From: Massilia sp. WG5
Lineage (GTDB): Bacteria > Pseudomonadota > Gammaproteobacteria > Burkholderiales > Burkholderiaceae_D
NCBI RefSeq assembly: GCF_001412595.2
Contig: NZ_CP012640.2
Location: 3,348,001-3,412,000, forward strand
Length of the DNA: 64,000 bases
Reading direction: 5' to 3'
Shown: piece after piece, positions 49,227 to 57,667 of the stretch
Numbering within the stretch: position 1 is the first letter of the stretch
How the letters are laid out: each line of letters begins with the position of its first letter
Position numbers and translations under genes: made by a program
The notes under the pieces: generated by a model
Told to the model about the DNA's origin: nothing
Databases searched by the model: none
Seen by the model: only the letters and a program-made list of their open reading frames with translations

Positions 49227-50776
49227 CTGGGCTTTTCGGTCGGCAGCTGCGCCGAGTCGGGTAGCGGGGCGCCGCTGGCGACGGCTTCTTCGATGGCCGG
49301 GCTCTGGCGCGACGGCGAGCGGGACAGCAGGCCATAGTAGGACGAGAACGGCAACTGCGGCACGGCCTTGGTATTGCTGTCGCGTTCCTCGAGCAGCACC
49401 AGGCCGCCGACGCCGATCTCGTACTCGCGCGTGACCTGCACGTTGCGGCTGCCGCGCACCTTCGGCACGGCCAGCGCGCGGCGCAGCACGGTGGAGATCT
49501 CCACGTAGTTGAGCAGGATGATGTTATCGACCAGGTGCGAGCCCTTGAGTTCCTCGCTGATCTGCGAGACGCCCAGCAGTTCCGGGCTTTCATAGTTGAA
49601 CAGGGTCGTGGCCAGGCGGTTCTTGAAGAAGCTGGCCAGGGCATACAGGTAGTCGGCCACCTCGCTGCTGCTGGTCATTTCGTACACGGCCACCGAATCG
49701 AGCATGATGCAGTCGATGTTTTCCTGCTCGACCAGCTTGACGATGCGGTCGAAGTGCACGTCCAGCTCGAGCTCCAGCGGTGATTCGTAGTGGATGAACA
49801 GCTGGCCCGCGTCGATCAGGCCCTGCAGGTCGAAGCCGAGCGACTTGGCGTTGCGGATCAGCTGGCGCGGGTGCTCGTCCAGGCTCACCAGCAGCGCCTT
49901 GTGGCCGTTCTTGATGGCGTCGCTCAGGAACTGGACGCTGAACACCGTCTTGCCGGTGCCGGAAATGCCGCTCACCAGCGTCACCGAGCCTTCGTAGATG
50001 CCGCCGCCCATCATCTTGTCGATGGCCGGCGAGCCGGTCGACAGGCGCCGTTCCGAGGTCGGCTGGTCGGGCGAGGTGACCGGGCGCGACTGCGCGCGGC
50101 GGTACACGTGCACGCCCACCTCCGGCTCGATCCGCATGGTGTGGCTGCCGCCGATGAAATCCTGGCCGCGCGACTTCATCACCGTCAGGCGGCGGGTCGC
50201 GCGACGCCGGGCTTCGCCGAGCGAGAGCGAGATGATGGTGTCGAACACGAAGCGCTCGTGCGCCAGCACGGCGGTCAGGGTTTCGTCGCGCTCGGCCGTG
50301 ACCATGGTGGTCACGCCCAGGCGCGTGAGGCCTTCGATCAGCAGGTGCACGTCCTCGCGGAAGGGCATGTCGTGGACGTCGGCGTACAGGCGCAGCGGCG
50401 TCAGGCCGTCGATCAGCAGGCGCTTGGCGCCCATCCCCAGCAGCGCGGCGGCAAAGGCGCCGTCGCCGCTGCGGAACTCGCTCAACAGCACGGCGGGACT
50501 GGTCTGGATGATCTTGATCTTGCCCTGGTCGATCATGCCCTGCAGGTCCCAGTTGAAGCCGGCCGCGTCACGCAGCAGCTTGCCCGGGTCGAGCTCGAAG
50601 GACACGATGGCGCCCGGCTCGTCGTAGTCCTGGGCGCCGTGGTAAATGAAACCCAGCCCGAACGTGGTCTTGCCCGAACCGGGCGGCCCCTCGACGATCA
50701 GGTTGTTGTTTCGGGGAAAGCCTCCGTGCAGTACCTCGTCGAGTCCGGTAATGCCCGTCTTGACCAGTTCATTCAT
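49223..50776 (-). CDS. KaiC-like double-domain ATPase, copy 1
   Basis: A 517-residue RecA-fold protein with two KaiC domains. Walker A I is GPPGSGKTT (residues 30-38) and Walker A II is GISGTGKT (270-277). The catalytic-glutamate positions are FEL in domain I and DE in domain II (KaiC usually has EE). The C-terminal block SHLVDNIILLNYVEIS (from S413) aligns by eye with the phosphorylated STITDTIILLQYVEI segment of Synechococcus KaiC, keeping the serine but with histidine for the threonine. No kaiA or kaiB is adjacent. It sits 11 bp after the hybrid kinase and overlaps the next kinase by 4 bp. Confidence 0.85.
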   Translation of the reverse strand: MNELVKTGITGLDEVLHGGFPRNNNLIVEGPPGSGKTTFGLGFIYHGAQDYDEPGAIVSFELDPGKLLRDAAGFNWDLQGMIDQGKIKIIQTSPAVLLSEFRSGDGAFAAALLGMGAKRLLIDGLTPLRLYADVHDMPFREDVHLLIEGLTRLGVTTMVTAERDETLTAVLAHERFVFDTIISLSLGEARRRATRRLTVMKSRGQDFIGGSHTMRIEPEVGVHVYRRAQSRPVTSPDQPTSERRLSTGSPAIDKMMGGGIYEGSVTLVSGISGTGKTVFSVQFLSDAIKNGHKALLVSLDEHPRQLIRNAKSLGFDLQGLIDAGQLFIHYESPLELELDVHFDRIVKLVEQENIDCIMLDSVAVYEMTSSSEVADYLYALASFFKNRLATTLFNYESPELLGVSQISEELKGSHLVDNIILLNYVEISTVLRRALAVPKVRGSRNVQVTREYEIGVGGLVLLEERDSNTKAVPQLPFSSYYGLLSRSPSRQSPAIEEAVASGAPLPDSAQLPTEKPR

Positions 50777-50787
50777 CGATTTGCCCT

Positions 50788-52494
50788 CTATAAGTGTGTC
50801 AGCTTAACATGCGGCGGCGCAACAGTCTCACTACTGTCTTGCCTGGCCCGCGCAATTGCATTCCTGATGTCCTGCAGCGTATAAGGCTTCTGGATGAATT
50901 CCACCGCCAGCGCCTGCAGCCGTTCGGGCGCCAGCACATAGCCGCTAGCCAGCACGATCGGCAACTGCGGACGCTGCGTGCGGAAGGCGGCGGCCAGGCC
51001 GATGCCGTCGAGCGAGCCGGGCATCATGACGTCCGACATCAGCACATCGATACCGGCGCAGCCCAGCGCCAGCGCGGCGTCGCCGCTGGCGGCCTGGACC
51101 ACTTCGCAGCCGAGCGCCTGCAGCAGGGCCACCGCCTGCTCGCGCACCATCGGATCGTCCTCGACGCACAGGACGCGCAATCCGGGCGGCAGGCCGGCCT
51201 CGGCCTCGGCCTTGGCGGGCAGGGCGCATGGCGCTTCGGGCGCGCGCGGCAGCAGGATGCCTGCGGTCAGGCCGCCGGGGCGCTGCGCCAGGTAGGCATG
51301 GCCGCCGCTCTGGCGCGCGAAGCCCTGCACCTGGGACAGGCCGAGGCCCGTGCCCAGGCCGGCGGGCTTGGTGGTAAAGAAGGGCTCGAAGGCGCTGGCC
51401 GCGGTCTCGGCGCTCATGCCGCTGCCTTCGTCGGCCAGCGCCAGGCACACGTAATCGCCGGGCGGCACGGCGGCGTCCGGATAGCGGACATCGGGCAGGC
51501 TGCAGTTTTCCAGCATGAGCGTGACCGTTCCCCCGCGCGGCATGGCGTCGCGCGCATTGATCGCCAGGTTCAGCAAGGCCACTTCGAGCTGGGTCGGATC
51601 GGCGACGATCGGCCACAGCCCGGCGTCGGCGCAGACCTCGAGCGTGATCGCGGCGCCCAGCGAATGGCGCAGCAGGTCGCCCAGTTCGCCGATCTGCGCA
51701 TGCAGGTCGATGGCGGTGCTGGCCAGCGGCTGGCGGCGGCCGTAGGCCAGCAGTTGGCCGGTCAGCTTGGCCCCCTTGGTGGTGGCGCGGCCGATGCTGG
51801 TCAGCGCACGCTCGATGCGGCTGTCGCCGGTCGTGCGGGTGAGCAGGCGCAGCAACTCGACGGCGCCGGAAATCACCTGCAGCAGGTTGTTGACATCGTG
51901 GGCGACGCCGCCGGTCAGGCGCCCCAGCGATTCCATGCGGCGCGCTTCCAGCAGGGCTGCTTCGGCGCGTTTGCGCTCTTCGATTTCGCGGGCCAGCGCC
52001 GCGCTGCGCTCCTCGACGCGCCGTTCGAGCTCGTCGGCATGGCCGGCCAGCGCCGCCAGCTGGTCGCGCACCTGGTATTGCAGCAGGCGGGCGCGGCGGG
52101 CCGAATCGAGCGCCATGCGCAGGGCCTCGCGCGACAGCGGCCGGTGGATCATCGTCACGTTGCCCAGTTCGGCCAGCGCTGCCAGGCGGCTGCCGGCACT
52201 GGGCGCGCGCTTGCTGCCGGTGAGGGCGAGGATGGGAATGTCCGACCAGATCGGCTGCGCCCGCAGCAAGGCCCCGAGCTCGGCGTGCGAGCAGGCCGCC
52301 AGGCCTTCCTCGGTGATCACCAGCAGCAGCGCGTGCTCGTCGACGCGCGCGTACAGGTCGGCCGCGCTGGCGCAGATCTCGCTAGGTATGCCGACCTCGT
52401 CGAGCACGGAACGCACAGCCTCGGCGTCGCGGCCGAACGGCGCCAGCACCGGCACCGTATGCGGCGCCGGGGAAACGAAAGCGGGCACGCTCAT
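50788..52494 (-). CDS. Hybrid histidine kinase with receiver, between the two KaiC-like genes
   Basis: A 568-residue cytosolic hybrid kinase. Residues 15-130 look like a receiver fold without the phosphoacceptor aspartate (VITEEGLA). A coiled coil (about 140-185) leads to HisKA with H199 (GRLTGGVAHDVNNLLQVI). The ATPase domain has LLNLAINARDAMP and GTGLGLSQVQGFARQSGG. A C-terminal receiver starts at about residue 439 (VLCVEDD) with D488 in SDVMMPG. The gene lies 4 bp after the first KaiC-like gene and 11 bp before the second. Confidence 0.86.
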   Translation of the reverse strand: MSVPAFVSPAPHTVPVLAPFGRDAEAVRSVLDEVGIPSEICASAADLYARVDEHALLLVITEEGLAACSHAELGALLRAQPIWSDIPILALTGSKRAPSAGSRLAALAELGNVTMIHRPLSREALRMALDSARRARLLQYQVRDQLAALAGHADELERRVEERSAALAREIEERKRAEAALLEARRMESLGRLTGGVAHDVNNLLQVISGAVELLRLLTRTTGDSRIERALTSIGRATTKGAKLTGQLLAYGRRQPLASTAIDLHAQIGELGDLLRHSLGAAITLEVCADAGLWPIVADPTQLEVALLNLAINARDAMPRGGTVTLMLENCSLPDVRYPDAAVPPGDYVCLALADEGSGMSAETAASAFEPFFTTKPAGLGTGLGLSQVQGFARQSGGHAYLAQRPGGLTAGILLPRAPEAPCALPAKAEAEAGLPPGLRVLCVEDDPMVREQAVALLQALGCEVVQAASGDAALALGCAGIDVLMSDVMMPGSLDGIGLAAAFRTQRPQLPIVLASGYVLAPERLQALAVEFIQKPYTLQDIRNAIARARQDSSETVAPPHVKLTHL

Positions 52495-52498
52495 GGCA

Positions 52499-53944
52499 TC
52501 AAACGGCTCCGATTACGCCGGCCATCAGGTTATGCACCGAGGTGATCTTGTCGCCGACTTCGACGCCGGCCTCGGTCAGCAGGAACTCGCGGATTTCATG
52601 GCTGTGCCGGCCATGGCGTTTCTTGAGCACGGCAATGGCCTTGCGGACGTCGCCGTCGCGTTCGTAGAAGCGCAGCGAGATCATGTTGTCGGTCATCAGG
52701 CTGAGGGCATCCGGCTCGCGCGAGGTGTCCAGGTTGGCCGAATGGGCGCCGATCACGATCGACATCACGCCCATGTTGGCGAGATAGGCAAACAGCTCGT
52801 TCATCTGCAGCAGCATGGCGCGCTCTTCGCGGATCACGTCCAGGTAGGAGTTGACGCTGTCGATGATCACCAGGCGCACATCGTGGTCTTCCACATGGCG
52901 GCGTACGCGCCACACGAAGGCCCCCGGCGAGATGCGCGACGGGTTGATGCGCGTGATCAGGAAGCCGGGCGGGTCTTCCTGGTCCTGCGCGCTGCCCATG
53001 TGCTTGATCATGCGCGAGCGCAAGGTCATCTCGCTTTCGTCGAAGGTGAAGTAGGCCGCCTTTTCGCCGGCGTCGATCAGCGACATCGCGTACTGCAGCG
53101 CCAGCGTCGATTTGCCGACGCCGGACGGGCCGACGATCATCGTCGAGGTACCGGAGCCGAGGCCGCCGCCGAACAGGGCATCCAGCCCGGGGGCATGGCT
53201 GAGCAGCTCGGAGGGCACGTGCGGACGGCGGTGCTCTTCCGCGATCAGGCTGGGGAAGACCAGCACTTCGCCGGTCGTGATGGCGAAGTCGTGCCAGCCG
53301 CTCTGGAAGTCGCCGCCGCGCAGCTTGGTGACGCACAGGGTGCGCCTGGCCGACCCGAAGGTGCGGTCGCGCATCTCCAGGCACAGCACCCCGTGCACGG
53401 CGCTTTGCAGCTCGTATTCGGGCGCGGCGGAGGTCTGGTCGTCGAGCAGCAGGATGGTGGCGCCCAGCGCGGTCAGCTGGTGGCGCAGCTGGATGATCTG
53501 GCGCCGGTAATGCGAACTGTCCTGGGCCAGCAGGCGGATCTCGGCCATCGAATCGATCACCACGCGTTCAGGCTGGTGGTCGCGCACCGTGGCGACGATG
53601 GCGTCGACCAGCTTGGACAACTCGCTGTCGGCAGGCAAGAGCACGCTTTGCTCCTGGTTGAGCGTCTCGTCGACCGGCATGCGCTCGCTGATATGGATGC
53701 CCTGGAGCGACCAGTTGTGGTTCTGCGCCGTGGCCAGCAGTTCCTGGCGTGTTTCCGACAAGGTAACGTACAGGCAGCTTTCGCCGGCCTTGGCGCCTTC
53801 GATCAGATAGCGCAAGCCGATGGTGGTCTTGCCGGTGCCTGGACGGCCTTCGACGAGGTGGATGCGACCGCGCAGCAGGCCCCCACGCAGGACGGTATCG
53901 AGCTCGGGAATGCCCGTAGGGAGGCGGGTAATGGATTGGACCAC
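52499..53944 (-). CDS. KaiC-like double-domain ATPase, copy 2 (first gene of the operon)
   Basis: A 481-residue RecA-fold protein with two KaiC domains. Walker A I is GRPGTGKTT (residues 33-41) and Walker A II is GPSGVGKST (272-280). The glutamate positions read SE and DE. The C-terminal block SLMTDNMISLRFYERDGDVRKAIAVLKKR matches the KaiC phosphosite region, with S415 kept and leucine for threonine, followed by HEIREFLLTEAGVEVGD as in KaiC. It is only distantly related to copy 1, so this is not a recent duplication. It opens the four-gene operon; 53945-54157 should hold the promoter. Confidence 0.85.
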   Translation of the reverse strand: MVQSITRLPTGIPELDTVLRGGLLRGRIHLVEGRPGTGKTTIGLRYLIEGAKAGESCLYVTLSETRQELLATAQNHNWSLQGIHISERMPVDETLNQEQSVLLPADSELSKLVDAIVATVRDHQPERVVIDSMAEIRLLAQDSSHYRRQIIQLRHQLTALGATILLLDDQTSAAPEYELQSAVHGVLCLEMRDRTFGSARRTLCVTKLRGGDFQSGWHDFAITTGEVLVFPSLIAEEHRRPHVPSELLSHAPGLDALFGGGLGSGTSTMIVGPSGVGKSTLALQYAMSLIDAGEKAAYFTFDESEMTLRSRMIKHMGSAQDQEDPPGFLITRINPSRISPGAFVWRVRRHVEDHDVRLVIIDSVNSYLDVIREERAMLLQMNELFAYLANMGVMSIVIGAHSANLDTSREPDALSLMTDNMISLRFYERDGDVRKAIAVLKKRHGRHSHEIREFLLTEAGVEVGDKITSVHNLMAGVIGAV

Positions 53945-54157
53945 ATCGTGCCTCTGTAGTTGGTTATTCGCTTCCGCGAAGATATACGCGGATTCTAACG
54001 CTCCCGTAACAGTTTGTTAGCACGATTGAAACATCAGGAACGCGTCCGCTTCGCGCCACACAAGCGCAAGCGCGCCATCCTTGAGCACGCAGGGCCTTAT
54101 GCTGGTCCGACAAATGATGAGTGATCCCTGATGTGACCCCATGCAAGGAGATCCGCC

Positions 54158-54637
54158 ATGAAGCTGCTGACGATGATTGCCGCCCTCGCGCTGGCCGCTT
54201 GCGCCTCGCCCTCGGGCTCCGGAAAGTACACGCAGGTGCCGCGCACTGAAACCTGCAAGCCGACCTCCGAAAAGAAGATCGCGGCCCTGTTCGAGCGCTG
54301 GAACGATTCGCTGCAGACGGGCGACCCGCACCAGGTGGTGGCCAATTATGCGGACGACGCGATCCTGCTGCCGACCGTGTCCAGCCAGCCCAAGCTGACC
54401 CAGGCAGAACGGGAAGAGTATTTCGAGAAGTTCCTGCTCGACGAACCGTCCGGCAGGATCGACCTGCGCCGTATCTACCTCGGCTGCAATGTCGCCGTCG
54501 ATGCCGGCCTCTACACTTTTACTTTCGGCAGGACGGGGCAGGAAGTGCCTGCCCGGTACACCTTCACCTACCGCTGGGATGGCGAGGAATGGCGCATCAC
54601 GAGCCACCACTCGTCGGTGACGCCGGAGCAGGAGTAG
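54158..54637 (+). CDS. SgcJ/DUF4440-like lipoprotein, copy 2
   Basis: A 159-residue lipoprotein (lipobox LAAC, Cys15). The domain closely follows copy 1 at 47528: KIAALFERWNDSLQTGDPHQ, VVANYADDAILLPTVSSQ, AVDAGLYTFTF and the ending TITSHHSS-like RITSHHSSVTPEQE. By eye about two thirds of residues are identical over roughly 120 positions. It is divergent from the KaiC operon, with 213 bp between starts. CAAGGAGATCCGCC precedes the ATG. Confidence 0.75.
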   Translation: MKLLTMIAALALAACASPSGSGKYTQVPRTETCKPTSEKKIAALFERWNDSLQTGDPHQVVANYADDAILLPTVSSQPKLTQAEREEYFEKFLLDEPSGRIDLRRIYLGCNVAVDAGLYTFTFGRTGQEVPARYTFTYRWDGEEWRITSHHSSVTPEQE

Positions 54638-54703
54638 CCGCCCCGAATGTATGATGGTGCCCCGTTCGCCGTAGGCGACAGACAGGTAGGGAGGCAGGCA
54701 GGA

Positions 54704-55522
54704 ATGGAAACGGCATCGTTGGAAGGCAAGGTCGCCATCGTCACCGGCGGCGGACGCGGACTCGGACATGCGATGACCCTGGGCCTGGCCCGGGCCGGCG
54801 CCAGCGTCGTCATCTCGGCCGCGCGCCAGACGGACGAGGTCCGCAGGGTCGCCGACGATATCAACGCGGTGCTCGGTGCGCGCCGTGTGCTGGCGCTGCA
54901 GGCGGACGTGACCCGGGAAGCCGATTGCCGGCGCCTGGTCGATGAGGCCATCGCTGCCTTCGACGGTCTGCACATCCTGGTCAACAACGCTGGTCGCGGC
55001 ATGAAATACGTGAGCCCGACCTTCCTGACCGAAGCGACGCGGTTCTGGGAAGTCGACAGCGAAACCTGGCGGACGATCATCGATACCAACGTCAACGGTC
55101 CGTTCCTGATGGCCAAAGCGGCCGTGCCGCACATGGTGCGCCAGCGCTGGGGCCGCGTCATCAATATCACGATGAACCACGAAACCATGCGCCGCGCCGG
55201 CTTTTCGCCATACGGCCCATCCAAGGCCGCGCTCGAGTCCGAAACCGTGATCTGGGCCCAGGACCTGGCCGGAACCGGGGTCACCGTCAACGGCCTGCTG
55301 CCCGGCGGCGCCACCGACACCGGTATGATCCCGGACGGCGTAGCCGACGCCGTGCGCCGTCAGTTGCTGCGGCCGGAGGTGGTGGTCGAGCCGCTGCTGT
55401 GGCTGGCCTCGGAAGCCTCTGCGGAGATCACGGGCACGCGCTTGAACGCGGCGCGCTGGGACGGCGCCCTGCCGGCAGAACAGGCTGCCGCAGCCGCGCT
55501 TGAGAACGCGGGCTGGGTGTGA
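54704..55522 (+). CDS. Short-chain dehydrogenase/reductase
   Basis: A 272-residue SDR protein. The nucleotide motif is VTGGGRGLG near residue 14, NNAGRG near residue 91, and the active-site YGPSK near residue 170. The catalytic serine usually 13 residues before the tyrosine appears replaced by methionine (INITMNH), so activity may rely on a neighbouring threonine or be altered. The proline/glycine motif LLPGGATDTGMIPDG follows. The substrate is unknown. The stop lies directly next to a repeat-rich segment. Confidence 0.82.
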   Translation: METASLEGKVAIVTGGGRGLGHAMTLGLARAGASVVISAARQTDEVRRVADDINAVLGARRVLALQADVTREADCRRLVDEAIAAFDGLHILVNNAGRGMKYVSPTFLTEATRFWEVDSETWRTIIDTNVNGPFLMAKAAVPHMVRQRWGRVINITMNHETMRRAGFSPYGPSKAALESETVIWAQDLAGTGVTVNGLLPGGATDTGMIPDGVADAVRRQLLRPEVVVEPLLWLASEASAEITGTRLNAARWDGALPAEQAAAAALENAGWV

Positions 55523-55532
55523 ACGAACAATA

Positions 55533-55592
55533 AGAGCGCCTGACGAAACCTTCAGAGCAAGGCGCAGCTATGGAGGTTTTGTTCGGCGCTCT
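55533..55592. mobile_element. MITE-like palindromic element, 60 bp, with TA on both sides
   Basis: AGAGCGCCTGACGAAACC (55533-55550) and GGTTTTGTTCGGCGCTCT (55575-55592) are inverted repeats with 15 of 18 positions matching. The interior TTCAGAGCAAGGCGCA and the ATGGAGG segment match the longer element at 17021-17127. TA borders both ends (ACAATA...CTCTA). The other copy of the surrounding direct repeat, at 61771-61800, has no insertion at the equivalent point. Confidence 0.7.
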
Positions 55593-55594
55593 AA

Positions 55595-55743
55595 AGCTTG
55601 CCACAAGCTTTCCTTTGAAGCGGACCGATTCCAGCATGCTGCTCTTGCAAATAATGTCTGCCACAAAGAGTTCGGCGAACGGTTTTGCATCGGTCACTTG
55701 CAACAATAACATTTGCCACAGCCTGTCGGCACGTATGGGGTGC
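55595..55743. repeat. 149-bp direct repeat, copy A (left edge of the low-GC segment)
   Basis: Matches 61790-61938 with about nine differences in 149 bases. It begins AGCTTGCCACAAGCTTTCCT and ends CATGGGG-type sequence. An 18-base upstream extension, GGGTGTGRACGAACAATA, is also shared (55515-55532 and 61771-61788). A conserved minus-strand frame encodes LLLQxTDAKPFAELFVADIICK in both copies, though no gene is assigned. Confidence 0.9.
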
Positions 55744-55762
55744 AAGCCAAAGCGCACCTAAG

Positions 55763-56911
55763 TCAAGTAGTTCCAATGCTCTTGCTATTTCGACCGCCCT
55801 TGTTTTCGCCCCATGCTATTAAGACAAGCAACAATGTGGAAACGAATAGCTGCCAGCCCGGTGGAAGATAACAAGATATCAACCCGGATGCCACTAATGC
55901 TGCAGCCATCATCCACTCAAAATGGCGACGTACTTTCAGGACGGCCTTTTGGTACAAGCCAATAGAGGCGACAATCAGAGCCGGCCCCCCAAACAGAAGC
56001 ATGGTGATGCCAGGCTCATGAGTATGATTAGGATCATGAATGATCAGCTCGTTTGCGACCGCAACCGCGATTAGCCCAGCCGCTACGAACATCACGGTGT
56101 TCATTGCATGACGGGTCAAGCGGACCGGATTGTGAGTCATGTGAATGTGCGCAGCTACGCGGCGATTCGCAGCGCCAAACAGCAGAGAAAAGAGTGCGAT
56201 ATTCCCTGTCAACGCAGCGGTGCCAACGAGGGCGGTCGTGATCGACATACCAGCGTTGGAGATCGCGGCCCCTGTCGACAGTACCGCTTCTCCGAGCGCG
56301 ATCATAAGGAACAGGCGGCATCGTTCGAGCATGTGCTCGCCATCGAACTCCAGCTGTTCAGAGCGTAACCAATGACCAGGTATTGGATGCGCCAGCCAGG
56401 TGCCAATCAATTCGATAGCGGTCGCACCACCCCACCATGCCAGTCGCGTTTCAGCTGTTGAACTGGCGCCGATGAGCCAGAGTGGAGTCGTCGTGATTAG
56501 CCACACCATCATCCGGGCGTAATGTGCGCGGTACAAGCGATCAGTCATGCTCACGATGCACCACAGGGTGCGGCCGAGCTGGATCGCAAGCATGGGCAGC
56601 GCAAATGCCCATGGAGAGTCAGTAAATGCCCTTGGGATCATCGCATTCATGAACAGCCCTAACAATGCCACGACCACCATCATCCACGCCGCAGATCGGT
56701 TGTCATCAACATGCACGTGTGTGGCTATCCAACTTGTAAATGACCATGCGGTAACAGTAGTTGCCAGCAAAATGAGAGTTTCAAGTGCATGACGCCAGGA
56801 TAGCTCCGTCGCCAAATACATTGAGAGCTTTGTAAAGGCAAACGCAAATATCAGGTCGAAGAACAGCTCGAGAGGAGAGACCGGATATGACCCATCTTCG
56901 TGTCTTTGCAT
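55763..56911 (-). CDS. Low-temperature requirement A (LtrA) family membrane protein
   Basis: A 382-residue protein with about ten hydrophobic segments. The N terminus has VSPLELFFDLIFAFAFTKLS, the LtrA signature ELFFDLxFVxAxxxL, and GEHMLERCRLFLMIALGEAVLSTG is the second conserved block. The name comes from a Listeria cold-growth phenotype; the molecular function is unknown. GAGGTATAC precedes the ATG. The gene is visibly less GC-rich than 1-55 kb and starts the acquired-looking region. Confidence 0.85.
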   Translation of the reverse strand: MQRHEDGSYPVSPLELFFDLIFAFAFTKLSMYLATELSWRHALETLILLATTVTAWSFTSWIATHVHVDDNRSAAWMMVVVALLGLFMNAMIPRAFTDSPWAFALPMLAIQLGRTLWCIVSMTDRLYRAHYARMMVWLITTTPLWLIGASSTAETRLAWWGGATAIELIGTWLAHPIPGHWLRSEQLEFDGEHMLERCRLFLMIALGEAVLSTGAAISNAGMSITTALVGTAALTGNIALFSLLFGAANRRVAAHIHMTHNPVRLTRHAMNTVMFVAAGLIAVAVANELIIHDPNHTHEPGITMLLFGGPALIVASIGLYQKAVLKVRRHFEWMMAAALVASGLISCYLPPGWQLFVSTLLLVLIAWGENKGGRNSKSIGTT

Positions 56912-57018
56912 GTATACCTCATCGAAGCTGGCTGATGAAACAAACTCAACATTGGTGGGTCATTATGCGCCGGATCAGTAAATTTACAGTGAAAGCTGAA
57001 GTAACGAGGCTACCGAAA

Positions 57019-57309
57019 TCACGGTGTCACGCGGTCGAATTTTTCCTCCCGACAGCCGTACGCCTCGATGATTCGAACGTTCATACGTGCATTTTGCAAA
57101 TGATACTCAGCCCATTCCGGGTATCTCGCGGCTCTCGTACGTTCACATTGTGCGTCACGCCGCAGTGCATCAATCAATGCCGCCCGCTCATTATGGAACA
57201 GGGTTTTAGAAACAAAATCCATGCAGACTCCCAGTTTCATGTCCGATTCAATTACTTGCTGATTCAATTCTTTGCGACCTACCGCAAGTACATGCTGAAG
57301 TCCTGGCAC
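57019..57309 (-). CDS. Hypothetical protein (96 aa)
   Basis: An open frame with normal protein composition, rich in Ala, Arg and Glu (ERAALIDALRRDAQCERTRAARYPEWAEYHLQNARMNVRIIEAYG), probably helical. No family recognised. A frame on the opposite strand is longer but has odd composition. Moderate doubt whether the gene is real; the ATG at about 57240 (MKLGVCMDF) is another possible start. Confidence 0.45.
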   Translation of the reverse strand: MPGLQHVLAVGRKELNQQVIESDMKLGVCMDFVSKTLFHNERAALIDALRRDAQCERTRAARYPEWAEYHLQNARMNVRIIEAYGCREEKFDRVTP

Positions 57310-57365
57310 TTGCGGCCTTGAAAATTCCTTGGCTGTCTTACACAGCCAAACAGATGTCGCGCGGA

Positions 57366-57488
57366 TCAGCCCAGCTCGCCAAGGGGATGGATCTTGCGGG
57401 AAACCGCCGCACCCAACGCGTCTGCGCCGTTACCGACGATCGAAGAGACGCTGGCATCCTTCTCGCCTGCGTTTTCCTTTCCCGCCAT
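57366..57488 (-). CDS. Microprotein, 40 aa
   Basis: A 40-codon frame, MAGKENAGEKDASVSSIVGN... ending HPLGELG. It is preceded by TAGGAGAACCTC, a strong ribosome site at the right distance. The first half is charged and the second half small and hydrophobic. No family recognised. It would share a transcript direction with the 96-residue frame downstream. Confidence 0.4.
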   Translation of the reverse strand: MAGKENAGEKDASVSSIVGNGADALGAAVSRKIHPLGELG

Positions 57489-57667
57489 GAGGTTCTCCTA
57501 TTCCAGTGCGAGTGATACCAGTAATCTTCCTGTGGTTTCAGAAGATTCGTGTCATCAAAACTTGATATGAAGCGACAGATGCCCGTCTTGAGCTTGCTGA
57601 TTGGGCAGGTAGGTTGCCCGAGAATCTGAACAAAAGCAGTGGTAAGTACAGTAGATGCTGGCCTGAC

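Noticed and set aside
47528..54637. kaiA or kaiB next to the KaiC-like genes
   Set aside because: No frame of about 100 residues with KaiB-like thioredoxin-fold blocks was found in or beside the operon.
55595..55743. A gene inside the 149-bp direct repeat
   Set aside because: A minus-strand frame is conserved in both copies, but it lacks a consistent start and stop in the two contexts and no ribosome site was found, so it is treated as repeat only.
57318..57515. Plus-strand 65-codon frame
   Set aside because: Composition is odd and the opposite strand has a shorter frame with a much better ribosome site.
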